Shown here: one piece after another, positions 8,424-17,794 of the stretch
Layout: the number at the start of each line of letters is the position of its first letter
Position numbering within the stretch: position 1 is the first letter of the stretch
Origin: Muribaculaceae bacterium
Lineage (GTDB): Bacteria > Bacteroidota > Bacteroidia > Bacteroidales > Muribaculaceae
Assembly: GCA_024400935.1 (NCBI GenBank)
Contig: JAKSLZ010000001.1
Location: forward strand, 34,842 to 98,841
Direction: 5' to 3'
Length of the DNA: 64,000 nucleotides
Notes under the pieces: model-generated
What the model was told of the DNA's origin: nothing
What the model saw: only the letters and a program-made list of their open reading frames with translations
The model's database searches: none
Made by a program: the position numbers and the translations under genes

Positions 8424-8870
8424 ATGATTGACTATTTTCTCTCAAACCTGTGGCAAATGTGGGCACTCGTGTGCATCCTGTGCCTGATCATGGAACTCTT
8501 CTCTGGTGACTTCTTCATCATGTGCTTTTCCATCGCAGCATTTGCAACCGCATTCATCTCACCTTTCACCACACTCACGGTGCAACTCATCATTTTTGCA
8601 CTCATCTCAGTTTTGTGCCTTCTCTTTGTGAGACCCGTTGCTCTAAAATATCTCCACAAGTCCAAGGACGAAAGGATGAGCAATGTTGACGCAATCATAG
8701 GACGTACCGGACGCGTGAGCGAAACAATCGTAAAAGACGCACACGGCCGCGTGGCAATTGACGGCGACGACTGGAAAGCACTCTCGGTTGACGGTGAAGA
8801 AATCGAGAAAGGCACACGAGTTGAGGTCGTGAGCATCGACAGCATCATCATTACAGTGCGTAGAAAATAA
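8424..8870 (+). CDS. NfeD-like membrane protein
   Basis: A 148-residue protein with two to three N-terminal transmembrane helices (residues 8-75) and a soluble OB-fold-like C-terminal domain (IIGRTGRVSETIVKDAHGRV, then VAIDGDDWKALS, then VEVVSID). This is the short NfeD type that is regularly encoded next to SPFH/stomatin proteins. The partner follows 33 bases downstream. The pair is thought to organise membrane microdomains; the specific role here is unknown. Confidence 0.88.
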   Translation: MIDYFLSNLWQMWALVCILCLIMELFSGDFFIMCFSIAAFATAFISPFTTLTVQLIIFALISVLCLLFVRPVALKYLHKSKDERMSNVDAIIGRTGRVSETIVKDAHGRVAIDGDDWKALSVDGEEIEKGTRVEVVSIDSIIITVRRK

Positions 8871-8903
8871 AAATAATTATATACAATAACTAATAAAACT
8901 CTT

Positions 8904-9866
8904 ATGGAAACAATCGACATCACTTACATCATTCTGGGTGCTATCTTACTGTTAGCATTTGTGCTGGTAAAAAAGAGCCTGGTCATCGTCTCACAATCAG
9001 AGACACGCATCGTGGAACGCTTGGGTAAATACTATGCTACCCTCAAGCCCGGCATCAACATCATCATCCCCTTCATTGACCGTGCCAAGACCATGGTAAC
9101 CCTCGTGGGAGGACGATATGTTTACACTAATTCAATTGACCTGCGTGAGCAAGTGTATGACTTCGACAAGCAGAACGTGATCACAAAAGATAACGTGCAG
9201 ACCGAAATCAACGCCCTGCTCTACTTCCAAATCGTGGACCCATTCAAGGCAGTATATGAGATCAACAACCTGCCCAACGCAATCGAGAAACTCACTCAGA
9301 CCACACTGCGTAACATCATCGGTGAGTTGGAGCTCGACGAGACACTCACATCTCGCGACACCATCAACACAAGGCTGCGCGCCGTGCTCGACGATGCAAC
9401 TAACAAGTGGGGTATTAAGGTAAACCGTGTTGAGCTTCAAGACATTACTCCTCCTGCTACCGTACTCCAGGCAATGGAGAAGCAGATGCAGGCCGAGCGC
9501 AACAAACGTGCAACCATCCTCACAAGCGAAGGTCAGAAGGCTGCTGCAATCCTCCAGTCTGAAGGTCAAAAAGAGGCTCGCATCAACCAGGCAGAAGCCG
9601 ACAAGCAGACCGAGATCCTGCGCGCTGAAGGTGAAGCACAAGCTCGCATACGCCGTGCCGAGGCCGAGTCAATCGCCATCGACAAGATTGCCGAGGCTGT
9701 GGGCAAGAACAGCAATCCCGCAAGCTACATGCTCGCTCAAAAGTATATCGAAATGCTTCAAGAAGTGGCTAGCGGCGACAAGACCAAGACCGTTTACATG
9801 CCCTATGAAGCTACTAACCTCATGGGGTCTATAGGCGGCATCAAGGACCTCTTCAAGGAGAGCTAA
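8904..9866 (+). CDS. SPFH/Band 7 (stomatin/paraslipin-like) protein
   Basis: A 320-residue membrane-anchored SPFH protein: one N-terminal hydrophobic helix (IILGAILLLAFVLV, residues 9-22), the SPFH domain (IVSQSETRIVERLGKYY through VNRVELQDITPP, about residues 29-180), then a long Ala/Glu/Arg coiled coil (RATILTSEGQKAAAIL and similar near-repeats, residues 195-260). It probably oligomerises at the inner membrane with the preceding NfeD-like protein. Followed by a strong terminator. Confidence 0.93.
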   Translation: METIDITYIILGAILLLAFVLVKKSLVIVSQSETRIVERLGKYYATLKPGINIIIPFIDRAKTMVTLVGGRYVYTNSIDLREQVYDFDKQNVITKDNVQTEINALLYFQIVDPFKAVYEINNLPNAIEKLTQTTLRNIIGELELDETLTSRDTINTRLRAVLDDATNKWGIKVNRVELQDITPPATVLQAMEKQMQAERNKRATILTSEGQKAAAILQSEGQKEARINQAEADKQTEILRAEGEAQARIRRAEAESIAIDKIAEAVGKNSNPASYMLAQKYIEMLQEVASGDKTKTVYMPYEATNLMGSIGGIKDLFKES

Positions 9867-9891
9867 TTTGTCCCAAACAAATAAAAACCCT

Positions 9892-9930
9892 GTGGGGGAG
9901 AACCAGGCAAATCGCTAGGTTCTCCCCCAC
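9892..9930 (+). terminator. Terminator hairpin after the SPFH gene
   Basis: A perfect 13-base-pair inverted repeat (GTGGGGGAGAACC at 9892-9904, GGTTCTCCCCCAC at 9918-9930). The tail is T-rich rather than a pure T run. A second hairpin follows at 10008. Confidence 0.75.
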
Positions 9931-10007
9931 TCTATTTCTCAGGTTTTGATTGTTGATTTTTCAACACATCCCACTAATAATAATTATATCGCTTTTTACA
10001 ATAACTA

Positions 10008-10040
10008 AGTTTCTTGCGTGCGCACAAGAAACTGATTTTT
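10008..10040 (+). terminator. Second hairpin with T run
   Basis: AGTTTCTTG (10008-10016) and CAAGAAACT (10025-10033) form a perfect 9-pair stem with a self-complementary loop, followed by GATTTTT. It could back up the previous terminator. The rest of 9931-10140 shows nothing else I can name. Confidence 0.5.
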
Positions 10041-10140
10041 CCACATCCACCCCACTCCACCCACAACCACACATTTGAGTGCCATGACACACACAGCAAC
10101 ACAAGCATCTACCCCCGCCCGTTGAAAAAGACGGGAAGCC

Positions 10141-11949
10141 ATGATTGCAAAAATCACGCAACCATACAATATTTTAACAAGCAACACGTTATTAATAATA
10201 TATTATAATATAACATTGAAATTTTTCCGTTGCATATTAGTTGCCATAGCAGCCCTATTAGCGAGTTCTCACACTGATGCACAAACACAGTTAAAGATCA
10301 ATGAACGCACAGCAGTTATGGATAGTATCACCGGCACATGGCTGTGCTCGGTGCCCGAGGAGTGTTTTGGCGACAGCTACGAAGCCTGGAGCATAGAGCT
10401 CGACAACGCCACCGGCATCACCGTCGACGGCATGGACGCAAGCAACGGATACACCTTCAAGCACATCGACGGCACCCGCACATGGGCCATCAAGGGCACC
10501 GCTCCCGACGGCAAGCCCGTGCAGCACAACCTGCAGTTCACCTTCCTGCCCATCGTGGTCATCAACGGCACAGTAGACAAAGACGCATACAACACCGGCA
10601 CAGTGAGCGTACTGCTGCCCGACGAGGACATCGTCTCGCCCTGCAAGGTGAAATTTCGCGGCAGTGCCACTAACAGCCACGTCTACTTCAAGCGCAACTA
10701 CCACCTCAAGTTTGTCAACGAGCAAGGCGAAAAAGAGGACTACAAGTTCTTTGAAGACCTGCGCAACGACAACAACTGGTTGCTCGACGGCGGCACACTC
10801 GACCGCCTGCGCGTGCGCAACCGTGTGCTCACCGACCTGTGGGCCGACATCGTGAGCAAGCCCTACTATGCCGAGCAGGAGCCCAAGGCACTCACTGTGT
10901 CGAGGGGCAAGATGGTTGAGTTATTTCGCAACGGCGAGTACTTTGGCGTTTACAACATGTGCGAGGCCATGGACCGCAAGCAGCTCAAACTCAAAAAGAT
11001 GAACGAGGAAACCGGCGAAGTGTTCGGGCAGTTGTGGAAATCGGGCCAGCGCAGCACCACCACCAAGATGATGACCTGCCCCACGCCTAACAACTTCATG
11101 GACACCTGGGACGGATTTGAGGTCAACTACCCCGAACTGAGCGATGTAAACCCCACCGACTATTCAACACTTTACAACGCAGTGAAGTTTGTTGCCGAGA
11201 GCAGCGACGAGGAGTTTGCCGCCCATGCCCGCGAGTATCTCGACGTAGACCCGCTCATCGACATCTTCATCTACATGCAGTTCCTGCTGGCCTATGACAA
11301 CCTGGGCAAGAACTACTACTGGGCCACCTATGACCGCACACAGGGCCCCATGATCACCCCCGTGATGTGGGACTTTGACACCTCGCTGGGTCAGAGCTGG
11401 AAAAACACTGAGTATCACCCCACTTATCTACACCCCGAGCAAGACGTCTACACGTTCTATACCAGCAATGTAGACCTCTACATCAAGCGTTTTGTCAAGT
11501 GGAACGTCGACGGCTTTGTCGACAAGGCCAAAGAACGCTACTGGCAGCTGCGCAAGGGCGTGCTGGCAACCGACAGCATCAACGACCGCTTCACCGCATG
11601 CATCGACATGCTCAAGAAGAGTGGGGGAGCGCAGCGCGAAGAACGCCGCTGGGTGCGCTGCAGCGACCTAGGCGGACGCTCGGTCGACCTCACAGGCGAA
11701 CTCAACTTTGTAACCGACTGGGTGACAAAGCGCATGAAGTGGCTCGACAACTACTTTGGCGAACACCCTGTGGGCGACACCAACTATGACGACGAGGTAG
11801 ACATCAGCGATGCCAACTTCACGATATCAGCAATACTTAACAAGAGCGGAGCCAATGACATCTATGCCGGCCGCAGCGACATCAACAGCGACAGGGTAGT
11901 AGACATCAATGACTACAACAATCTTGCAAACAAAATCTTACGTAAATGA
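10141..11949 (+). CDS. Secreted CotH-kinase-family protein with dockerin-like C-terminus (copy 1)
   Basis: A protein of 602 residues from ATG 10141, or about 577 if translation starts at the in-frame TTG at 10216, which gives a cleaner signal peptide (KFFRCILVAIAALLASSHTDAQ); the start is uncertain. The middle is a CotH-family atypical kinase fold: FRGSATNSHVYFKRNYHLKF, RNDNNWLLDGG, RVRNRVLTDLW, NGEYFGVYNM and the metal-binding-like W410-D-F-D413. The last 55 residues hold two dockerin loops (DTNYDDEVDISDAN, DINSDRVVDINDYN). CotH proteins in spore formers phosphorylate coat proteins; the substrate here is unknown. The stop overlaps the ATG of the next copy (ATGA), indicating an operon. Confidence 0.85.
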   Translation: MIAKITQPYNILTSNTLLIIYYNITLKFFRCILVAIAALLASSHTDAQTQLKINERTAVMDSITGTWLCSVPEECFGDSYEAWSIELDNATGITVDGMDASNGYTFKHIDGTRTWAIKGTAPDGKPVQHNLQFTFLPIVVINGTVDKDAYNTGTVSVLLPDEDIVSPCKVKFRGSATNSHVYFKRNYHLKFVNEQGEKEDYKFFEDLRNDNNWLLDGGTLDRLRVRNRVLTDLWADIVSKPYYAEQEPKALTVSRGKMVELFRNGEYFGVYNMCEAMDRKQLKLKKMNEETGEVFGQLWKSGQRSTTTKMMTCPTPNNFMDTWDGFEVNYPELSDVNPTDYSTLYNAVKFVAESSDEEFAAHAREYLDVDPLIDIFIYMQFLLAYDNLGKNYYWATYDRTQGPMITPVMWDFDTSLGQSWKNTEYHPTYLHPEQDVYTFYTSNVDLYIKRFVKWNVDGFVDKAKERYWQLRKGVLATDSINDRFTACIDMLKKSGGAQREERRWVRCSDLGGRSVDLTGELNFVTDWVTKRMKWLDNYFGEHPVGDTNYDDEVDISDANFTISAILNKSGANDIYAGRSDINSDRVVDINDYNNLANKILRK

Positions 11950-13667
11950 AAAAACCAATAACACTTATCATCATCGCCCTGCTGCTGTCGTGGACATCTA
12001 CAAGCGCACAACTTCGCATTGATGGTCGCACTGCCGTGCTCGACAGCCTCACAGGCACATGGCTGTGCACAGTGCCTGAGGATGTGTTTGGCACCGATTT
12101 CACCACCACCGTGACCATGGACGGAGCCTCTGACATCACAGTTAACGGCACTGCGGTGGGCGATGAGTACACCTTTGCCGGCATCAGCGGCAAGAAGACC
12201 TGGACGCTTGGCGCCACTATGTCTGACGGCTCCACATCAAGCACGCACATCGCATTCACCTTCCTGCCCATCGTGGTCATTGAGGGCGAGGTGGATAAAG
12301 AGAATTACAACACCGGCACCGTGAGCGTGCTGCTGCCTGACGAGGATATCATCTCACCTTGCAAGATGAAATTCCGTGGCAGTGCCACTAACAGCCACAT
12401 TTATTTCAAGCGCAACTACCACCTGAAATTTGTTGACGAAGCAGGTAACAAGGTCGACTATAAGTTCTTTGAAGACCTGCGCAACGATAACAACTGGCTC
12501 CTTGACGCCGGCACACTCGACCGCCTGCGCATACGCAACCGCGTGCTCACCGACCTGTGGGCCGACATGGGCAGCAAGCCCTATTACAGCGACGTTGAGC
12601 CTAAGGCACTCAACTCGTCGCGAGGCAAGATGGTAGAGGTGTTCCGCAACGGCGAGTACCAGGGCATGTACAACATGTGCGAGCCCATCGACCGCAAGCA
12701 GATGAAACTGGTCAAGACCGACGAGGAAAACGGCATCATCAACGGCCTGCTGTGGAAAACCGACGTGCGCACCGCAGGCACAATGATGCAGGAATGCACT
12801 GCGGTTAACAATAGCTTCTACCTGTGGAACGGATTTGAAGTAAAATATCCTGACTTTGAAGAAGTTAATCCCACCAACTTTGGTCCTCTGGCCGATGCCG
12901 TGAGGTTTGTGGCCGAGAGCAGCGACATTGAGTTTGCACAGCAAGTGAGTGACTACTTTGACGTTCCCGTGCTGGTAGACTACTTCATCTTCATGCAATT
13001 CACACTTGCCTATGACAACATAGGCAAAAACGTGTTCTGGGCAATACGAGACCTGAATGAGGACAAGAAACTTACCCTGGGTGTGTGGGACTTTGACACC
13101 TCACTGGGACAGAGCTGGAAACGTTATGAATATCATCCTGACTACCTGACGCCCGACGTCGATTTGTTCACAATGCGCACAGCCGACAACTACATGCATC
13201 GCCTCATCAAGTGGAACGTTGACGGCTTTGTTGACAAGGCCGGCGAGCGCTATCGTGCACTGCGCAAGGGCGTGCTGGCAACCGACAGCATAAAACAGCG
13301 TTTCATGACTTACCTCGACATGCTCGACAAGAGCGGAGCAACACAGCGCGAATACACACGCTGGTACAAGTGCAGCGACCTGGGCGGACTCACAGCCGAC
13401 CTAGCGCGCGAAACCCCGTTTGTAATGGACTGGATTGAGAAACGCATGGAGTTTATGGACAATTACTTTGCACAATATGCCACAGGCGACATCAACCGCA
13501 ACGGCTCCATCGACATCTCAGATATCAACGCATTGGTGTCAAACACCCTCGGGATAGAAGAGAACAAAATGCCCGACATATACAGCTACCGGCTTGATCT
13601 TAACGGCGACAAGAGCATCGATATCACTGATATCAACCACTTGACTAACATTATTATGAACAGATAG
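11946..13667 (+). CDS. Secreted CotH-kinase-family protein with dockerin-like C-terminus (copy 2)
   Basis: A 573-residue paralogue of the previous gene and colinear with it throughout: signal peptide (MKKPITLIIIALLLSWTSTSAQ), an N-terminal domain with NTGTVSVLLPDEDI, then CotH motifs FRGSATNSHIYFKRNYHLKF, RNDNNWLLDAG, RIRNRVLTDLW, NGEYQGMYNM and W381-D-F-D384. Two dockerin loops close it (DINRNGSIDISDIN, DLNGDKSIDITDIN). The ATG overlaps the upstream stop by four bases, so translation is probably coupled. The same architecture three times in a row points to gene duplication with divergence, perhaps for different partners. Confidence 0.87.
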   Translation: MKKPITLIIIALLLSWTSTSAQLRIDGRTAVLDSLTGTWLCTVPEDVFGTDFTTTVTMDGASDITVNGTAVGDEYTFAGISGKKTWTLGATMSDGSTSSTHIAFTFLPIVVIEGEVDKENYNTGTVSVLLPDEDIISPCKMKFRGSATNSHIYFKRNYHLKFVDEAGNKVDYKFFEDLRNDNNWLLDAGTLDRLRIRNRVLTDLWADMGSKPYYSDVEPKALNSSRGKMVEVFRNGEYQGMYNMCEPIDRKQMKLVKTDEENGIINGLLWKTDVRTAGTMMQECTAVNNSFYLWNGFEVKYPDFEEVNPTNFGPLADAVRFVAESSDIEFAQQVSDYFDVPVLVDYFIFMQFTLAYDNIGKNVFWAIRDLNEDKKLTLGVWDFDTSLGQSWKRYEYHPDYLTPDVDLFTMRTADNYMHRLIKWNVDGFVDKAGERYRALRKGVLATDSIKQRFMTYLDMLDKSGATQREYTRWYKCSDLGGLTADLARETPFVMDWIEKRMEFMDNYFAQYATGDINRNGSIDISDINALVSNTLGIEENKMPDIYSYRLDLNGDKSIDITDINHLTNIIMNR

Positions 13668-13681
13668 AAACGATTATAGTT

Positions 13682-15382
13682 ATGAAACTAAAATATATAC
13701 TCGCAACCCTTTTCGCCGGCATACTGTCGCTGGCAGCACAGGCTGGCGACCTGGTCATCGACGGACACCTTGCGGTGCTAGACAGCGTCACCGGCACCTA
13801 TTTGTGCCCCACAACTATCGTCAACTTTGGCCAGGACCTTGAAACCGATGTGTGGTGCGAAGGTGTCACACTGTCTATCAACGGCACACCTGTGGCCGAT
13901 GGCGGTTACTACACCTTTGAATCCATCGCAGGCGGCAAGAACTGGACCGTAGAGCTCACACAGGGCGACTCCACAGTGACCCGCCAGCTCACCTTCACCT
14001 ACCTGCCTCTGGTGCTCCTGAACGGCAACTTCGGGAAAGAATACACACAGGGAACAGTGCAGGTGCTCGACCCCGACGAGTATATTGACGACATGATGCT
14101 CTCAATGGTGAAATGGCGCGGCGCCACCACCAATCTGGGCGATAAGCACAAGCGCAACTATCACCTCAAGTTCATCAACAGCAAGGGCGAGAAGAAGAAC
14201 CAAACCTTCTTTGGGCTGCGCAACGACAACAGCTGGATCCTGGATGCCGGACAGGTCGATTTCCTGCGCGTGCGCAACCGTGTCAACACCGAGCTGTGGA
14301 ATGACTTTGCTTCTAAGCCTTACTATTATGACCGTGAGCCCAAGGCCAAGACCGGCGTTGACGGCCAGATGGTGGAGCTGTTTCTCAACGGCCAGTACAT
14401 GGGCATCTACGCACTGACCGAGGGTATGGACCGCAAAGAGTTGAAAATCAAAGAATATAACCCGGAGACCGGAGAGATACACGGACAGCTCTGGAAAGCC
14501 GAGGGACTCACTAACACCACTTCGTTCAACAGCTTCAAGCCCTACAACAACATGCAGGAAACCTGGCAGGAGTTTGAAACCAAGTATCCCGAGCTTGACG
14601 AGGTGTGCCCCACCGACTACAAGGCGCTGGGCGACGGCGTGTATCTGGGCGACACAACCTCTGTGGCAGAGTTTAACGCCACGGCACACGAGCGCTTTGA
14701 CATGCCCGTGATGATTGACTACGAGATCTTCTTGCAGACAATGCTTGGCGTGGACAACTATGCCAAGAATATCTACTGGCTCACCTACGACACGCAGGAG
14801 TCGCCCATGCTCACACTGGCAGTGTGGGACCTCGACACCAGCATGGGCGGATGGTGGAATACCTCCAGCTTTCACCCCAACGAAATGTCGCCCACACGCT
14901 CATTCAAGGCACCCAACGGCATCTTCGTGCGCCTGTGCCGTCCCGCTTACATCTACTACAGGCAGAGCATAGAGCGCTACCAGGAGTTGCGCAAGGGCCC
15001 GCTGAGCACCGACAGCCTCATAGCACGCTACACAGCCGCTGTGAACTTCATCAATGACTGCGGAGCCGTGCAGCGCGAGCAGCAGCGATGGTCGCGCGAC
15101 ACCGACTTGAGCGGCCGCGTGCTCGACATCAACGCCGAGTTAGCATATGTGACTGACTGGATAACAAAGCGCATGGACTTCCTCGACAAGACACGCTTTG
15201 CAATGCCGGCACAGGGCGACGTCAATGTGGACCAGAATGTTGACATCGTTGACGTCAACGCTGTCGTCAATGCAATGCTTAACGATGGATATCTGGGCAA
15301 CGCCAGCGCCGACGTGAACGGCGACAAGGTGGTCGACATCACCGATATCAACCAAATCTTTAACATTTTACTAAACCTCTAA
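13682..15382 (+). CDS. Secreted CotH-kinase-family protein with dockerin-like C-terminus (copy 3)
   Basis: A 566-residue third paralogue, the most diverged of the three. Signal peptide MKLKYILATLFAGILSLAAQA; CotH motifs KRNYHLKFINSKGEK, RNDNSWILDAG, RVRNRVNTELW, NGQYMGIYAL and W382-D-L-D385; dockerin loops DVNVDQNVDIVDVN and DVNGDKVVDITDIN at the end. It lies 14 bases after copy 2, and a glycosyltransferase follows 21 bases later, so the transcript may link kinase-fold secreted proteins with glycan synthesis. The functional link is inference. Confidence 0.87.
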   Translation: MKLKYILATLFAGILSLAAQAGDLVIDGHLAVLDSVTGTYLCPTTIVNFGQDLETDVWCEGVTLSINGTPVADGGYYTFESIAGGKNWTVELTQGDSTVTRQLTFTYLPLVLLNGNFGKEYTQGTVQVLDPDEYIDDMMLSMVKWRGATTNLGDKHKRNYHLKFINSKGEKKNQTFFGLRNDNSWILDAGQVDFLRVRNRVNTELWNDFASKPYYYDREPKAKTGVDGQMVELFLNGQYMGIYALTEGMDRKELKIKEYNPETGEIHGQLWKAEGLTNTTSFNSFKPYNNMQETWQEFETKYPELDEVCPTDYKALGDGVYLGDTTSVAEFNATAHERFDMPVMIDYEIFLQTMLGVDNYAKNIYWLTYDTQESPMLTLAVWDLDTSMGGWWNTSSFHPNEMSPTRSFKAPNGIFVRLCRPAYIYYRQSIERYQELRKGPLSTDSLIARYTAAVNFINDCGAVQREQQRWSRDTDLSGRVLDINAELAYVTDWITKRMDFLDKTRFAMPAQGDVNVDQNVDIVDVNAVVNAMLNDGYLGNASADVNGDKVVDITDINQIFNILLNL

Positions 15383-15403
15383 ATACTAACAACAACTTTA
15401 AAC

Positions 15404-16519
15404 ATGATCAACGTATTTCATATAGTATCGGGCAAAACATGGGGTGGGGCAGAGCAGTATGCCTATGACCTCGTGTCTAAAATGCGTCACGACGAGCGCT
15501 TCTACGTGGAAGTCGTGTGCAAGAAAAACAAAGCCGTGCTTGACGAGTTTCGCAAGCTCGAGGTGCCCGTTTCTATACTACCACTCAAGGGATTGCGCGA
15601 CCTGGACAGCCCCATGCGATTTGCACGACAGCTGCGCAAGGGGCACAACATAGTGCACGTGCACACCTTCCACGACGCCTTTCTCGCCGTGTGGGCACGC
15701 CGCGTGAGCGAGAACCGCAACACCACCATCATCATGACGGTGCACGGCATCTACCACCCGCACAACAACTACCTGTATCGCAAGATCTATGACTCTATAG
15801 ACCACCTCGTGTTCACCTCTCAGCTCTCGCAGGACGAGTTCATAGGCCGCGCACGCAAGCTCGACGTGACCAAGTCGAGCGTGATACGCGACAGCGTGCG
15901 CCCCAACGAGCTGCTGAGCGACGTGCCGGTGGACAACCTGCGCAGCAAGTTGGGCATGAAGCCCGAGCAGGTACTCATCATGTATCACGGCAGGCTGAGC
16001 CACGACAAGGGCATCGACGTGCTTCTCGACGCTGTCAAGCCCCTCAACAAGGATTCTTACCGCATGGTGGTGATGGGCGAGGGCAGCCGCAAGTTCACTA
16101 CTCAGCTCAAGGGATTTATAGTGGCAAACAACCTGGTGCGCAACATCACGCTGATGGGATTTTGCGACAACATCACCAAGTATATCAGCCAGTGCGACAT
16201 GGGCGTGCTGCCATCAACGGCTCCCGAGGCACTGGGCATAGCCAACCTCGAGTACATGATGCAGGGCAAGCCGCACATCAGCACCAATAACGGTGCACAG
16301 CTGGAGTATGTGGTCAACGGCAAGAACGCATTGCTGGTGTCGCCCAACAACACCAGCGAGCTCACCGCCGCCATCAAGATGCTCATTGACGAACCTGCCA
16401 CACGCCAGAGTTTAGGCTCTCAGGCACAGGAGGATTTCAACACCAAGCTTAATTACGACATTTTTTACAATAACATTACCGAACTTTATTTCAAACTAAA
16501 TCCAACTATCAGAGAGTAA
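15404..16519 (+). CDS. Glycosyltransferase family 4-like
   Basis: A 371-residue cytoplasmic GT-B glycosyltransferase. It starts MINVFHIVSGKTWGGAEQ with the Gly-rich N-terminal loop of GT4 enzymes. The C-terminal half has IMYHGRLSHDKGIDVLLDA, VVMGEGS, VLPSTAPEALGIANLEYM (the E-x7-E-like nucleotide-sugar site) and NGKNALLVSP. The sugar donor and acceptor cannot be read from sequence. It is the first of two glycosyltransferases downstream of the CotH trio. Confidence 0.9.
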   Translation: MINVFHIVSGKTWGGAEQYAYDLVSKMRHDERFYVEVVCKKNKAVLDEFRKLEVPVSILPLKGLRDLDSPMRFARQLRKGHNIVHVHTFHDAFLAVWARRVSENRNTTIIMTVHGIYHPHNNYLYRKIYDSIDHLVFTSQLSQDEFIGRARKLDVTKSSVIRDSVRPNELLSDVPVDNLRSKLGMKPEQVLIMYHGRLSHDKGIDVLLDAVKPLNKDSYRMVVMGEGSRKFTTQLKGFIVANNLVRNITLMGFCDNITKYISQCDMGVLPSTAPEALGIANLEYMMQGKPHISTNNGAQLEYVVNGKNALLVSPNNTSELTAAIKMLIDEPATRQSLGSQAQEDFNTKLNYDIFYNNITELYFKLNPTIRE

Positions 16520-16562
16520 CATTCTCAGCCAGCACCTGCAGAAAGCAGGCTATTTCAAACAC

Positions 16563-16588
16563 TTTCAATAGCTCGGGTTCTATTGAAA
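16563..16588. other. Short perfect inverted repeat between the glycosyltransferase genes
   Basis: TTTCAATAG (16563-16571) and CTATTGAAA (16580-16588) form a nine-pair stem with an eight-base loop. No T run follows, so it may be a processing or attenuation site rather than a terminator. Confidence 0.4.
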
Positions 16589-16666
16589 TGGTGGTTTGTA
16601 GGCCTGTTTCTTCAGGTTTTAACCCAATAAACAAACCCAAAAATTCACATTAAATTATACAAGAAA

Positions 16667-17785
16667 ATGACAATAGGATTTGACGGCTTCAGTGCCGTCT
16701 ATGACAATAAACATAGCCGCAATTACAGCAGATTGCTACTGGACGCATTGTCGCAACACTGCGAGGACAACACTTATTTTGTCTACTCCCCCTCGCTCAT
16801 CGACAACGCCTACCTCACACCCATTATGTCCCGAGGTAATGTGCACGTCAAGATACAGCGCAACGGCATCACCACGTTTATGTGGCGCAGCGTGTATGGA
16901 GTGCTCAAGAGTATCAAGCGTCATCACGTGCAACTATACCACGGCCTGTGCGGACAGCTGCCGCTAAGCATCTCAAGCAAGAAGACACCCACCGTGGTCA
17001 CATTTGAAAACACGACATTTGCAAGGTCTCACAACATCAAGTTAACTAAAAAGAAATTCATGGCACGCAAAGCATGTAGCCTAGCCAGCGTCATCATCAC
17101 GCTCACTGAGCAATCCAAGCAAGACCTTGTTGAGGCATTTCACGTTGAACCCGAGCGCATTGCGGTGATACCGCCGTGCTACAGCAGCCACTTCCACGAC
17201 AACCTCAACGCTACGCTCACAGCCAAAGCTCAGTCTAAATACCACTTGCCTGAGCGTTACATCTTCATGGAGGGAGATGTCGACAAAAACACCCATGCGA
17301 TTGAGATAATACAGGCACTTGCCCAATGTGACGACAAAGACCTGCACCTCGTGCTGGCCGGACACAGCAACCACAAGTACATGAGAAAAATCCAAGATGC
17401 TGCCGCTCAAGCCGGCATTGCACACCGCCTCGTGCATCTGCCCCCGGTGCGCACGGCTTATCTGCCTGGCATCATGGCATCAGCCACCATGTGCATCCTG
17501 GCGCAAACCAGCGGCACTTTCCCTTATCCAGTCATCTATGCACAGACGATAGGCATCCCCGTCATTGCATCACAAAGCCAAAAGTGCATAACCGGCGAGG
17601 GAGCCCTGCTCATCGACCCCAATAACATCGACGATATCAAGGCCGCCATCAACACGATAGTCAACGACAACGACCAGAGGCAGCTCATCGTCACTGAGGC
17701 GCACAAGCATGCCCAGGCCTACACCCCGCAGAGTGTAGCCATGGCCCACAACGCCATCTACGAGCGTCTGCTGTCACAATTGTAA
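16667..17785 (+). CDS. Glycosyltransferase family 4-like (second)
   Basis: A 372-residue GT-B enzyme. The N-terminus MTIGFDGFSAVYDNKHSRNYSRLLLDAL is typical of GT4 proteins (first half given as MTIGFDGFSAVYDNK). Then FENTTFARSH and IITLTEQSKQDLVEAFHV, a C-terminal donor domain with VVPP-like IAVIPPCYS, YIFMEGDVDKNTH, LVLAGHSNHKYM, and GTFPYPVIYAQTIGIPVIAS with GALLIDPNNIDDI. No membrane segment. A 147-base spacer separates it from the previous gene. Substrate unknown. Confidence 0.88.
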   Translation: MTIGFDGFSAVYDNKHSRNYSRLLLDALSQHCEDNTYFVYSPSLIDNAYLTPIMSRGNVHVKIQRNGITTFMWRSVYGVLKSIKRHHVQLYHGLCGQLPLSISSKKTPTVVTFENTTFARSHNIKLTKKKFMARKACSLASVIITLTEQSKQDLVEAFHVEPERIAVIPPCYSSHFHDNLNATLTAKAQSKYHLPERYIFMEGDVDKNTHAIEIIQALAQCDDKDLHLVLAGHSNHKYMRKIQDAAAQAGIAHRLVHLPPVRTAYLPGIMASATMCILAQTSGTFPYPVIYAQTIGIPVIASQSQKCITGEGALLIDPNNIDDIKAAINTIVNDNDQRQLIVTEAHKHAQAYTPQSVAMAHNAIYERLLSQL

Positions 17786-17794
17786 AATACAGGG

